64,000 nt of DNA from Corynespora cassiicola (GCA_022059125.1 JAEUWY010000002.1:2418001-2482000), one strand, 5' to 3'; shown: positions 33,154-44,777, counted from the first letter of the stretch. Notes: a model not told the origin generated them from the letters alone. Numbers and translations are program-made.

Positions 33154-34466
33154 ATGAGCAACTCATCGGGATCACCTACTGAAAAGAAGTTTGGTCTCTT
33201 CTCAGCACCAACACCTTGCTCTACTACATCCATCGCATCTTCTTCAAATTCTTTCTCTCAAATATATTTGAATTTAGTCACTCGATTTAGTCGTCGCTTG
33301 GGTTTATCTCGCTCCAACTGTGTTGTGGATGACACGGAAGCCCAAGTAGAAACCCCTAACAATCAAGAGGCCAATGAGGTTGAGGATGACAATGAATCAT
33401 TCAAAGCTAGTGGACCGGAACGAACCAAGGTCCGCAATCGTCAGTCTATCAAATTGGCATTTGAAAGAATAAAAATAACATATTTTCTACACAGTTGAGG
33501 GCTGCCCCATGGGCTACCCGCGTCTAGCTGCTTTTAATGCTAGTGAGCAAAATTTTATGCTATATCGTAGTTTCAATTACGTCCATTCACGCCTCCTCCT
33601 CAATCTCCAGACTTCAATACAAGCTCTGGAGTCAGAACTGGACGAAATAGACCGATTTCATGATGTACCTCATGATAGATCTCAACTTAGATTGCAGTCT
33701 TGGGATCTTGATCTCTCCATCTGCGATGAGGAAAAAAAAGAAGGCATTCGTACTCGGAACGATATATTGGAAGATCTCAGAGTCAAAGTGTGCCAATATG
33801 GTGATAGTGGTCTTCAGAATCAAAGAGAATTGATATCTAACCTCGGATAGATGAACTTCTCACCAAGTCCAGAGAAATCACATCGTTTCAACGTCCAACT
33901 GATGGTGACTACAACAGCGTTCGTAATTGGTTTAAAAACAAGGCACCACTCGTTGGCGAAGAACAAGACTACATCCTTTGGAAAGAAGACATTGTCACTC
34001 TGCGACATGGTCGAGAATGGGCAAACTTCGACGGTATGGTGGAACAAATGCTGCACAAGATCGATTGCTCGCTTGTCCGGGTAAGTATCTCGGTTCTAAC
34101 GTACTGTAGGTCAGAAACTAATCAAATCAACAGCGATTGTTCTGCACAGATGACCTGAAAAGGAAAACTTCCGACGGCCTGGTTCACTATTATTCGCCAT
34201 CTAGAGTGGCAAAACTTGTCAACCTTATCATCACGACAGTCATCTTTATCCTACTTGTTGCACCCGTACTAAGCATGTATCAACTCTCAACACTAAACAC
34301 AACTCAAGCGATATTCGCCGCCATCGGAGTATTGATGATCTTTACTCTTCTGTTTGCTGCAGCGATGTCTTTACTGACTAAAGCGAGGCGACATGAACTC
34401 TTTGCCGCGAGCGCTGCCTACTGCGCTGTTCTAGTAGTCTTCATTGGCTCCACAAACTTTGAGTAG
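33154..34466 (+). CDS. DUF6594-type fungal membrane protein
   Basis: Four exons: 33154-33439, 33495-33800, 33851-34080 and 34134-34466, phase-consistent, 384 aa. The N-terminal about 95 residues are Ser/Asp/Glu-rich and disordered. Then comes the family block GYPRLAAFNASEQNFMLYR, with FNYVHSRLLLNLQ and a heptad-like ALESELDEIDR that may be coiled coil. The C-terminus carries three membrane segments (LVNLIITTVIFILLVAPVL, IFAAIGVLMIFTLLFAAAM, FAASAAYCAVLVVFIGS). This order matches the DUF6594 family, widespread in Pezizomycotina and without known function, and often found near HET or cell-death-type genes. Introns are 50-55 nt. Confidence 0.85.
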
Positions 34467-34760
34467 CTTAAAACATTTTTTGTGGTTTTTATACTGCGCG
34501 TGTAAAAATGTTTATAAAGCAGTCGCTTTACTCAAATTTTTATAGCAACAGCTTTGACCTATTTAAACAGACACCCAGGTTTCCTTCACTAATAAGATTG
34601 AACTCCACCATTGTTTCGGTGAGATTGTTGCATATAATTTGTATCTAATAATAAAATCTTAACGGTTTATCAATTGACTACTACTAAAAAGAGATTACGT
34701 TGACATATTCTATGTCGATATCAATGATGATCCTTGACGTAGCCCCTGGACCTATGCTAG
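34467..34760. other. Convergent 3' flanks
   Basis: 294 bp of AT-rich DNA between the DUF6594 and SDR stop codons. No gene. Confidence 0.5.
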
Positions 34761-35832
34761 CTACTTCGAGTAAGTGCGTATAGCCTCAAATGTGTGGTCC
34801 CAAATTTTCTGCAGTGCGCCCATGGCTTCGAACTTGGCAAGTATGCTGTCCTGCTGAAGGGATTGGTTTTTGTCGTTGATAGAGAACAGAGAGCCCCTGT
34901 CCCCATGCCCGAGGGTTCTGGCTGCATGCCGACCACTTGGTATAGCAACGCCCTTGCCACCGTACTCTGCACTAGTGATCAAGTAAACACACCTCTCGCC
35001 CGATTCTTCTGGCGAAGACATAACGAAATCTCCGGGTGGGTGGCTAGGAACATGGCTCGCATCGAACTTGCCCTCCCAACTCTTCATGAACAGGTCGGTG
35101 GAGACCATACCAGGATGGGCATGAATAAAGACCACATCGCTATTCTCCGGCTCCTCTGAGATACGCTTTAGAGTCAGAGTGACAGTAGTAGCAGCGTGTA
35201 TGGCGTAGTTAGGGATGTTGAAACGGCCCGGCTCCTTGAGGGTAAGATCGTCGAGGAATATGTCTGTGGACTCTTGCCCAGCAGCCAGGATATTGACGAC
35301 ACGCGCAGATGCGGAAGTCTTTGCAGCTGCCCTTAGCTGAGGAAGCAGAAGAGTAATGAAGACGATGTGGCTATAATAGGATACCACCTGGGACGCCTCC
35401 AAGCCCTCGACAGTTTCTGTTATGATGGTCAGCTAAATCATTTGGGAGCCGGCGCATGGAAAGTCACTATGACTTACCTGTACGCCCATTGAATGGAAGA
35501 TAGCCCGCAGAAAGAAAGAGGAGGTCAATCTTTTCTTCCTGGGCCGCAATTTGTTTAGCGAGACGGGCAGAGTCTGCAATCAGCGAGATCTGGCCCTCGA
35601 CATAAATCAAAGTTGCTTTCGGATTGAGCTCGCGGAGGTCTTCCAAAAGAGCCTGATGATTTACTTCATTCCGGCCCACGATGTAGACTTTGATTGGGAA
35701 ACCCTTGGAGATAAGAGCTTTTAAGGTAGCCTTGCCAATGCCATCGGTACCGCCGACGAACACGGCCGTTTTGGGCACATTCGCCTCAGTAATGAGGGCA
35801 TTGGAAGCACGGATGGAACCAAGATAAGACAT
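34761..35832 (-). CDS. Short-chain dehydrogenase/reductase-like protein, divergent active site
   Basis: Two exons (35832-35478 and 35416-34761, 61-nt intron), 336 aa. The Rossmann fold is clear: cofactor loop GGTDGIGK (residues about 27-34), then VYIVGRNE, and the NAG-equivalent LSAGYLPF. The strand-5 region reads ARVVNILAAG. Where SDRs carry the catalytic YxxxK, this protein has NYAIHAATT, so the Tyr is present but the Lys is not. It may therefore be catalytically weak or use other residues, a feature of several fungal cluster-associated SDRs. The C-terminal third (YLITSAEYGGKGVAIPSGR) follows the fungal family. It is divergent from the aldo-keto reductase by 393 bp. Confidence 0.85.
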
Positions 35833-36225
35833 GATGATAAAGGCTATTGATGAGGTTCAATTCAAGAAAAAAGAGGTGGTGGTCTAGTCAGACACTTGTG
35901 AAGGAGCAGTACCTTGATTAAATAGCATTTTACAGAGAAGGTAAAGGCTAGCACCTAGCTTATTTTCGAGGACCACGTGTAGGTTCCGGATTAGCGGTGT
36001 TGTATATCGGAGTTAAAAAGTCAATAAACCCGTCAAACCTTCGATATATCCCTCAAATATCTATTAAATCCGGTGTACAAAGCTTCGGTAATTCTATTAG
36101 GCGATGAATCTTGATATAAATACATGGCCATTGCTATTGTAGCCTAAGCCTCGACAACCTCTAAGTTACCATTATATTTACAATCTTCTTATATATCACA
36201 AACCAGTGACGCTGCTGATTACAAA
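35833..36225. promoter_or_regulatory. Divergent promoter of SDR and aldo-keto reductase
   Basis: 393 bp between divergent starts. A shared promoter would allow co-regulation of two reductases. It is AT-rich, with TATA-like stretches such as TATATAAATAC-type sequence near 36110-36190. Confidence 0.45.
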
Positions 36226-37215
36226 ATGCCTCAACTCCTCGGTAAAAAGGTCGGTCCTCATGGCTTCGGTCTTATGGGATTCACTTGGCGAGCCACACCC
36301 ATTTCTCAAGAGCAAGCCTTCGCTACCATGCGCGCTGCCCTTGCCAACAACATGAGCTTTTGGAACGGCGGGGAGTTTTACGGAACACCTGAAGTCAATT
36401 CAATGACTCTGATCCGTGAATACCTCGAGAAATACCCCGAAGACGCCGACAAGTTTGTCCTTTGCATCAAAGGAGGCTTACTTCCAAACCTTCACCCAGA
36501 TGGATCCCCTGAAAATATCCGCCGCTCTCTCGATTTTATTCTCGCTCAACTTGGCCCGCACAAACAGTATATTGATATGTTTGAAAGTGCTCGCCGCGAC
36601 CCCAATGTTCCCCTCGAGTTGACCTTTGGGGTCATAGATCGCGAATACATCAAGACGGGAAAGGTTGGCGGCATCTCTCTCTCAGAGGTGTCAGCCGAAA
36701 CAATCCATAAAGCAGCCGCAATCACCACCGTTGCCGCTGTAGAAGTTGAGCTATCTCTCTTTTGTACCGACCCACTTGAGAATGGAATTGCCGAGGCCTG
36801 CGCGCATCACAACATCCCACTCGTTGCTTATTCGCCTCTTGGAAGGGGTATTCTTACAGACCAAATCCGTTCAATCGAGGATTTTCCCGAAGCTGACTTC
36901 CGCCGTCATCTACCTCGCTTCCAGCCTGGCAACTTCGAGATCAATCTACAACTCGCTGACCAAATCGAGGCTATGGCGAAGAAGCGGGGTCATACGCCAG
37001 CTCAACTGGCTCTCGGTTGGTTAACAAGCCTACAGCGCCGCCCCGGCATGCCTACGATTATCCCTATCCCAGGAGCGACTACCGTTGCACGTGTGGAGGA
37101 AAATTCCGTTGTGGTTGATTTGACTGACGACGAAATGGCCGAAATCGACGGGATCCTTGCCAAGTTTCAAGTCAAGGGAGAGCGGTACCCGGAAGGTCTG
37201 CCGATCAACACTTGA
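36226..37215 (+). CDS. Aldo-keto reductase, pyridoxal reductase type (AKR8-like)
   Basis: Intronless, 329 aa. Matches the fungal Plr1 group, NADPH-dependent enzymes that reduce pyridoxal to pyridoxine. Signatures are GLMGFTWR at the start, SFWNGGEFYG (position of the catalytic Tyr), LCIKGG (catalytic Lys), IDMFESARRDP, VEVELSLF, LVAYSPLGRGILT and the cofactor block IPIPGATTVARVEEN. The altered N-terminal Asp region (FWNGGE instead of FDTA) is normal for this subfamily. It could serve B6 salvage or have been recruited to a metabolite pathway. The neighbourhood of SDR, NmrA-like and SRPBCC genes favours the latter weakly. Confidence 0.92.
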   Translation: MPQLLGKKVGPHGFGLMGFTWRATPISQEQAFATMRAALANNMSFWNGGEFYGTPEVNSMTLIREYLEKYPEDADKFVLCIKGGLLPNLHPDGSPENIRRSLDFILAQLGPHKQYIDMFESARRDPNVPLELTFGVIDREYIKTGKVGGISLSEVSAETIHKAAAITTVAAVEVELSLFCTDPLENGIAEACAHHNIPLVAYSPLGRGILTDQIRSIEDFPEADFRRHLPRFQPGNFEINLQLADQIEAMAKKRGHTPAQLALGWLTSLQRRPGMPTIIPIPGATTVARVEENSVVVDLTDDEMAEIDGILAKFQVKGERYPEGLPINT

Positions 37216-38759
37216 ATCACGTCAATGAGACAATACTAGCACGTTAGTCAAACGATATTGAATCAACGCTTAACAACTGTCATGTCAAATTTTCAGCTGC
37301 TGGTGAAAACCCGAAGTGACTAAAATCCACGCCCTGGCTGAAGTTGTTTCCGACATATCGAGCCTTTTCTGATCAGTGGTGAATACCTTGATCTTTGAGG
37401 AAAAATATATGGCTCTTGACTGAACTGAATCTAGTTGAATCCTTCGACCCTTTCTAGGTCACTCTCTTTGTTTATAAGCTTAGTGGATCATGTCATGGTT
37501 TAGTTCCCAGTTTTGCTTAATTTCTCCGGCCTTTTTGGTCCATTGAAAGCTTGGCAATTCAGTGCAGCTTGGATGATTTAGTGACAGCGGGTGCAAAATT
37601 TTCGATCATGCATCATTATCTACCCTTGCACTCGCCCCAGTCACCCACAATATTGAAATGGCGGTGGCAACTGGCCGCCAAATCCAGATCACGGCTAGTC
37701 TCTTGGCTACTTAAGTTAGTTGATGATGCACACTCATATGCAACCCCACGTGGTTGCCACAACCCCCTCTTTATTTCCACTAGAACAACATGAACACGAA
37801 TAAAAACTTAAAAGGCGTTTTTTGGAGTTCTCCTCTTGGTTTTTTCAGAGAGTAAATTAGAATGCGACTGCCCTGTTTATTGTTAGAGTATCCTATTATT
37901 TACTGAGATAAAATAAAAGGCAAGTACGTTATCGCACTTATAAGTAGCTAGACAATATAACTGGTAGACTAGGGCATAGGTTTCACTGATTGTGTTCGCT
38001 AAGGCTTCCGAAGAAAATAGAATCAGGGGTTCATTTTAGCTGCCGCGTACTAGTGTCGCTAAAAGCAGCTAAAGTGCTAATAAGATTCATTGTGGACTGC
38101 GAACAAAGAAGCTAATAAGCGAATAGAGAGGTACCGGAACGCTTACCTTAATTAGCTTTGGCGATTTCTATTGCTAAGACTTGAAATCAGGCATGGAGAT
38201 AGCAGTGTTGTAATATCCGTGTTGCCTTCGGGATTTAAGCTTTAAGCCGATTTCAACATTAGTGCCGTTCTCATCTTGGGGCAAGCAAATCCAGTATACC
38301 AGCTTGTGGAGGCTGTCATGACTATACAATCTCCGGATATAAACATTGCCATTGATCTGATAGCGTATATTCTGGGGCTCTCCCCACAATCGCCCATGCA
38401 ATCGGTAAGGATCGTGCACTTATATCATGGCCGAAATAAATGTGGTCCATGCTTGAAGCGATGATCTTTCAAAGCAACCTGTGGTTTTCAAACTATCTAC
38501 ACAATTGTAGGAGTGGATTATCAAGCAGTTCTAGTCGCTTCCAAGCTGTATGATTATGCATCTCTCAGCGATGGATATCCTGGGTTTAAGGTGAAAGGGG
38601 CGATGAATGCTTCGAAAACGTGGGGACAAACATGTATATAAGATATGTGACGTTCCCGCAATTCCTTCACTATTCCATTGAGCTCATCATCAAACATTTC
38701 ATCAAGCCTCGCATTATCATCACAAGATCGATTTATTGGACTCCATCGAGACACCCATC
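37216..38759. other. AT-rich intergenic with a possible relic
   Basis: 1.5 kb without an intact gene. On the minus strand, 38174-38419 is open for 82 codons (YRLHGRLWGEP, then QINGNVYIRRLYSHDSLHKL) but has no ATG start and no neighbours in frame. It reads like the last exon of a lost gene. I cannot assign a family. Confidence 0.35.
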
Positions 38760-39221
38760 ATGTCCAAAGATTCTTTGACTCACTACGTTACCGTCACGCG
38801 CGAAATCGATGCACCCATAGGCGAGGTATGGGGGTTGGTGGCCGGCTTTGGAGCTGAAAAGGCTTGGTACCCAGGAGCAAAGTCTGTTTCACTTGAAGGG
38901 TTTGGGCTCGGAAGCATTCGTACTTTCGAGTATGCCTACCCTGATGGCAAGAATAAGGGTCAAGAATACACCTTTTCAGAGGAGCTTACCGAATACGATG
39001 CTTCCAAGTATTCGATGACCTTCCGAGTCCGTAGGCCGGATTATCCCGACATGATTGCTTTCGGAACTACCGTCTTGGATTCCCTCGGACCAAAGAAGAC
39101 ACGCTTTCGATGGATTGCAGAAGGCAGCCCTTTACCCGACCAATACCTGGAAGTTTTGAGAGAGGATCTCAACGAACGATTCAATGGCCTCATCACCGCC
39201 ATAACCGACCATTTAGTCTAA
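38760..39221 (+). CDS. SRPBCC / START-fold (Bet v1-like) small protein
   Basis: 153 aa from the ATG at 38760. The frame opens 24 nt earlier without an ATG. This is a single polyketide-cyclase/START-like domain with a hydrophobic ligand pocket. TREIDAPIGEVWGLVAGFG is the typical first strand and helix, LEGFGLGSIRTFEY the loop and strand, and YLEVLREDLNERFNGL the long C-terminal helix. Such proteins bind or cyclise hydrophobic small molecules, and the actual ligand is unknown. No signal peptide. It lies between the AKR and the NmrA-like reductase in the same accessory stretch. Confidence 0.85.
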   Translation: MSKDSLTHYVTVTREIDAPIGEVWGLVAGFGAEKAWYPGAKSVSLEGFGLGSIRTFEYAYPDGKNKGQEYTFSEELTEYDASKYSMTFRVRRPDYPDMIAFGTTVLDSLGPKKTRFRWIAEGSPLPDQYLEVLREDLNERFNGLITAITDHLV

Positions 39222-40037
39222 CGGTTCCAAGATCGCCCCTCTGCTTTGAGTATTACTGTCATTGGGCCTTGATTATCTCGGAGCGTTTACTGGAGACGGT
39301 AGCAGGCATATATCATAGGGGGGTGATGTATACTTGAGACGCACTAGGAAGGCATGTCTAATAAAACACAATGAATACAAATTTTGAGCGGAAGCTAGAA
39401 ATCTTTCTTGTAACAAGTGTATGCTTAAAGAGCAGGACACATTCATTCCTCCATGCAAACCGTGTGATTCTAGATTCTTTTTCGTTTCCATTATGAGGAC
39501 AATTCTTGAAAAGCATAGCTCGCGTTTCATTGAGGCACCACTAGACAGTACTGGTTCAATTGTTAATTTATCAAAATGCTTAGATTATGCATTTTGAGCT
39601 GCTCTTAAGGCGACTCATAATTGGATAACACCTAATTTTTTTTCCCTAACAATGATTAGAATGAGCAACTCGTTCCTCTTATCTCGGTTTTTATCGCTCA
39701 ACTTGATGTCTTGTTCACTCCTCTAGGCTCATAGGACAAGATTCAACTTGCAGACTTCCCCCATCGGCTTGTAGCGGGGACGGCATGATATCTGAACAGG
39801 TCAACAATCACAGATTGGCACCTCAATACTACAGCACCATTGAAAGATCTTCGAGCTAGTTCATGTAGCAATTTGGTGTGAATAAGATCAATATCTGATT
39901 CAGTTCATTTGTCTCTATGGAAATTATGACATATCGTATTAGATAAGATTTTTTGAGCTATCCGATCCCAAAGTGGAAGTACAGGGTCCAAGGAGAACTT
40001 TTCAGAGCTTGAGGTGGACCACGATGTGACATATGAA
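39222..40037. other. Convergent AT-rich intergenic
   Basis: 816 bp between the SRPBCC and NmrA-like stop codons. No gene seen. Confidence 0.5.
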
Positions 40038-40958
40038 TCAAATCTCGGGGTTTTGGCGAAGGAAATCTTCCATAGAAGTAGCCTTCACATTGAGTTTGTG
40101 GTTGTCAAGATTCTTGAGCGAGTATGTACCATTCAGTTGGAATAGTTGGTAGAATAGGCCGATGAAGCTGTAGTAGTTGTTGTAGGGCTTTTGGCTTCGG
40201 AGGGAATAGGCTAGCTCGCTCAAATCATCAAGACTACCTCTGTAGTTTTGGGCAACTTCAATGCCTCTGATCTCTTTGTAGATCTTTGCGAGCTCGCGAG
40301 GGGAATAGGCTCCAGAGTGCACTTCCCAAAAGCCTCCTTCTGGTGCATCATCGCGCTGGATGACCTCCACGGAGAAGTCCGCCGCGTCTTTCTCGGTAGT
40401 CAAATCCCACTTCTCGTCACCAGTCCCCCATATATCAATCGTCTTCTTTTCTGGATCCCACGGCCCGTTATAAGCAGGAGAGAAGTTGCCGTGGCCTGGG
40501 ACAGAGAAATAGACCTCGGCTAAGGCACCACAGAGAATGTAGATAGGCTTGATGGTTGATGTAAGCTTGGCCTGTTGATAGAATGCAATGCAAGCATCGT
40601 AGCTTTGGTGCATTCCAAGCTGAAGGACTCTCCAATCGCAGTTCCAACTTGCAGCAAGGAAGCGAGTGATTCCCGCTCGCTCAGCAGCACGGAGAAGAAG
40701 CAGCTGGCCATCTAGGTGCATTATCGGGTTTCCGGCATAGGCGCAAATTACCGCATCGACGCCAGTACAGGCCTTATCCAGAGCTTCAATGTCGTAATGA
40801 TTCCGAATTTCGACGAAGCTTTCGAGCTTTGACCGCTGATCGCCGGTGAGTTTGTCGGAAGATCGACCAAGACCACGAACTTGGTGTCCTCGGGAGACAG
40901 CGCTGTCAAGCAGGCGCAAACCGAGGTTTCCAGTGATTCCAGTAACAAGAATAAGCAT
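40038..40958 (-). CDS. NmrA-like / isoflavone-reductase-type NAD(P)-binding protein
   Basis: Intronless, 306 aa. Atypical SDR of the NmrA/IFR group: dinucleotide loop GITGNLGLRL (GxxGxxG) at residues 7-16, VRGLGRSSDKL after strand 2 (Arg suited to NADP(H)), VDAVICAYAG and ERAGITRFLAASW. The substrate half (YILCGALAEVYFSVPG, then VEVIQRDDAPEGGFWEVHSG) is that of fungal metabolite reductases. It could be a small-molecule reductase or a redox sensor like NmrA. The context favours the former. It is divergent from the Zn2Cys6 gene across 651 bp. Confidence 0.9.
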   Translation of the reverse strand: MLILVTGITGNLGLRLLDSAVSRGHQVRGLGRSSDKLTGDQRSKLESFVEIRNHYDIEALDKACTGVDAVICAYAGNPIMHLDGQLLLLRAAERAGITRFLAASWNCDWRVLQLGMHQSYDACIAFYQQAKLTSTIKPIYILCGALAEVYFSVPGHGNFSPAYNGPWDPEKKTIDIWGTGDEKWDLTTEKDAADFSVEVIQRDDAPEGGFWEVHSGAYSPRELAKIYKEIRGIEVAQNYRGSLDDLSELAYSLRSQKPYNNYYSFIGLFYQLFQLNGTYSLKNLDNHKLNVKATSMEDFLRQNPEI

Positions 40959-41609
40959 GATGGAGGTTCGTTGTGTTGCGTGTCAGAGTGAACGATAGGC
41001 AAAAAAGCTGGAGGGGAGCGGCAATAATAGGGCAAACTCAATGGTAAAAGAAGCTTACTTTTAGGCCACTGGATGAAAGCAACCTTCTTCTATAGACTTA
41101 TTTCTTCCTGCAAGACTTCGGAGATCAGATTTGTCCGCCACATCATTGAATTAATAATAAGGGACCTCAAAGGACGAAAAGCAACTCCAGAGAGCCGCGA
41201 TTCATGTAACTTTTATTGGTAAGCCTAAAGCACAGCCTGCTAACGTCGTCTTCCGGGTTCTGCAATAGGTCGCTACAAGATGCGCGGCACGTCTTGGAAG
41301 TGTCATGCAGGTTTCTCTACTCGGTTAGGGTTCCGGAAAAAGTGGATCCAGCTTGCATAGAGGCACTCTGGGTAGCTTTGATCCACCTTACTACAAGTAG
41401 GTTAGCGTATTCACTAACGTCCTGCACATGAAGAGAGCGAAACATCAAAAAATCAAGTAAACCGAAACATCTAGATTTAAAATCATTTCCTGCCTTTGAC
41501 AAATAGCCAGGTGATGTAATACTTGTTGGTGTAAAATACGTATCACACTTACCTGTCTACATGGGAAGTACTTCTAAAACGACTCCATTACCCGGAAAAC
41601 ATCAAGATC
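40959..41609. promoter_or_regulatory. Divergent region of NmrA-like gene and Zn2Cys6 regulator
   Basis: 651 bp. Typical spacing for a pathway regulator next to a target. No CGG inverted pair could be singled out with confidence. Confidence 0.4.
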
Positions 41610-43097
41610 ATGGTTTTCCACGGTCGGCCATCTAGAGATTGTTCACCATGCAGGAGACGGAAGCTTCGGGTACATAGGCCCCCTTACGAGCGCATAGCTC
41701 ATGGCCTTAAAAAGAATGCTGACATGATGAATACAACACAGTGTAATCTAGATCCTACGGGATGCATCCAGTGTCGAAGAGCCAAATTGACCTGCTATGG
41801 ATACCGCGATCCGAGCGATTTGAACTTCCGCAATCAAACTCGCACTACGACAGAAAAGGCTCTGGCTCGCCAGGCGCCCACTCATTTGACCGCTACCCCA
41901 CAACAGAGTTGGGATGTAATGTCTCGGAATGCATTCTTATCCCTGTATATTGACCGATACTCCTTCGGATTTGATGCCCTGGGACCTCTTCTAGCCGTTT
42001 CGCCCACTTCCAGCCATCTACATACCACATTGAATGCTGTTGGCATGGCTTTCATGGCCTTCCAAGTGAATCGCCAAGATCTAGCTCTCCTCGCCAGCAG
42101 GCGTTATTTAACCGCAATCCAGAGCTTGAGAACAGCAATACACCTATGGGGGCAATCTCGCGAACAAACCCATCAATCAATCGGCGATGAAGTCCTTCAA
42201 TCGGTCCTGCTCCTTGATTTGTACGAGAAGCTGGTTATGCATCATCAACATGAGGGGATTGGGTTTTCAGCCTCTTGGCTAAGCCACGTTCAAGGTGCTC
42301 TACACATGATTAAGTCCCGCCCAAGTACCGATTTCTCCAACCCAAACACCCGCCATCTTGCCAGCAGAGCTGTCACGGCACTGACAATCAGCTGCGGTGC
42401 TGCCGGTATACCTATACCTGAAGCTCTGAGAACACTCCGTAAGGACCTGGATTCATACCTACGAAGTTCAAAATGGAGTTTTATTGGCTTATTGATGGAT
42501 ATTGTCAACCTTCGTGCTGGCATGCGCAACGCTACGCTCAGTAACATCAGGATACTCTCACGGGCACAAGAACTTAAAACCCGACTGGAGTATGCTGAGA
42601 GCAGGATAACGCGCTCTTAGAGACCACTACGAACGTTTACGGAGAATAAAATGGTATTCAGTCAGTGTTACGACGTTTATCCATCCCACTACATAGCCCA
42701 GGTATTCAATGCCTTTCGAATCATGCGTCTGGACATGAATGGAATCATCAGGAGCCTTGCACCTTGCAACTCTGTAGACACGGACATCGCCACGATTACT
42801 TTTGATATATGCGCCGCTACACCTCAATTTCTACTCCCAGGGGCCAGAACAGAAAACACTTTGCCTTTCTCGCCACTGCAGATATTGGAATGCGGCGGGA
42901 TATTAACGCCCCTTTACATAGCCGCACAGAGCACAAAAGATGCACTTATGGGGGAATGGATCCTACAGTCAATGGACTACATGGCTGAAAACGGAGTGAA
43001 AATGGCCAGCGAAGTGGCAAAAATTCTGAGATCATCACCTGAAACAGATTATTGGAGAGTTTTTGCAATGGTGGGAAGTTGTGGAATCACTGCTTAA
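41610..43097 (+). pseudogene. Zn(II)2Cys6 transcription factor, interrupted by one in-frame TAG
   Basis: Exon 1 (41610-41669) and exon 2 (from 41742) join through a 72-nt intron (GTACAT...ACAG) exactly inside the zinc cluster. The result has CSPCRRRKLRC joined to N(x5)C, IQC and RRAKLTC: C-x2-C-x6-C-x6-C-x2-C-x6-C, a perfect binuclear cluster, located unusually close to the N-terminus. The remainder is the fungal-specific regulatory domain. A TAG at 42618-42620 stops the protein at about residue 312. The same frame then continues for 158 codons to TAA at 43095 with clear family character (YDVYPSHYIAQVFNAFRIMRL). No splice pair of normal length removes the stop. A TGG-to-TAG change is the simplest explanation. 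The truncated protein still has a DNA-binding domain. Confidence 0.78.
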
Positions 43098-44777
43098 TAG
43101 GGGTTTTGCTTTTAGTTTGCTGTTTTCCTACTCAAGGTTGATACTACAACAAATGATAGGGTACAGCACGAAAGGTTTTCCGAATCTTCCAAGAAGCTCG
43201 AAGCTCATTGCCCCGCCTGCAGCCAGGGTGTTAGATTTCTGACATTGTGCTCTTACGAATACATTTTGGTACCAGCGAGCAGTTTTTTTTCGTCTCCATT
43301 TCTCTGCTGGAATCCTCTGTACACTTTTTAAGGGCTGACGTAGACATGGTGGCGTAGGGTGCTGGGCTTGTCAACTAGCATTCTTTCAATCTGCTGTCAG
43401 ACGATGGAGATACTTCTTCGGATGAAACTTATTGACAAAGAAAAACTTGGGATTGATTCGGTCTTTGTTTAATGTTCTCTTTCTTCGCTGTGACCTGAAG
43501 ATAACAGGCGACATGTTTCGTCAACGAACCGTTCCGTACCCAAGTAGTTTAGTCTCATATTCTCACATAAGTGCAGGATACAGTGTATTAAACGTGAATG
43601 ATTTGATAGGGCACGCAAAAACCTTCACAAGTCGCATATTATAAGGTGTTGATGAATTTGTCTGAGATGACCTGCAGCAAGCCTTCCTATCGGCCTTATT
43701 GCGCGTACATCGAGCTGCTTCTGAATACTTTTCTGTTGAATTATTAGTTCTACAGGAGAATAAATTCTGTATATATGAAGCGTGTTATCCGATTGAGAGA
43801 TAACTTCGTATCTCAGCTTTCTTAGGTAGTGAATAGTGTGCATCAACCCAATATCCTGTTTAGCGTTTAGGGCAGTAGTACATGATGGGGTGATATATTT
43901 TGCGCTGAAATAATGTCACTAGTAGCTTATTACACTTGAAAGAGGATGATCTTTCAGGAGCTCGGTAGAAGATAGTTGGCTACCGTTGTATTCCACAGGG
44001 AATTCATTATAGCTGGTGGCCTCTTGGCGGATACAGCCTTTGCCAAACGTGCTACACCTGGATGCCTACTTAGAGCCTCATAAATGCAATATATAACATG
44101 AAAATGTTCGACACATTTAAGAAAGCTTTTGCGGAGTTTCTCATTCCCAATGATTCTGTGCTAACAAACCACTTTCTGCATTACAGCCGTACAACAGACC
44201 CTAGATAATTCAGTAAAACACTGCTTAACTATCGAATGTAACACTTCTATGATTTTTCCACTTATGGTTCTTTCTTTACGTACCCTTGGCTACATAGAAC
44301 ATCCTACCTAGCTTTAATGCTGTGACTGCTTCACCGTATAAACTAGCAGCCGATTATCGAATGAACTGACGTTTATCTCCAGCCCAAGGTCTACGGCTAA
44401 GTCGCTAGTAAAAACAAAAGCGAGAGGAATGAATACTCGGTACATGAGTTGATCCGCAATCTTATCTCACGCAGTATTAAACTGATTATTGCTATCTACT
44501 GTACGTGAGAGACAACCGGTCTTTCATTGACCTGTAGCTCATGTTGAATTTTCTTCCTATTTTCAGGACATATATTTTTCACTCATACAAGCAGCAAACC
44601 TTCATCCTTCTAGAGGAGATTATTTACAGCGCTACGACGGCTACCGTGCTTCTAGTTCCACGCGCCTACCTGCTAATGGCAACTATGACAAGCAGAATCA
44701 TGGCTGAGATCTTTCGCCAGTCTTAGAGGTATTAGTATTCCAGCTTCAGCTTCAATCACTCAAGTTCAACATTTAGC
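43098..44777. other. AT-rich gene desert
   Basis: 1.7 kb, strongly AT-rich, many stops in all frames. Nothing identifiable. Confidence 0.5.

Noticed and set aside
41700..41953. Second frame in the Zn2Cys6 gene as a separate small protein
   Set aside because: It overlaps the zinc-cluster exon out of frame; the main frame carries the conserved cysteines.
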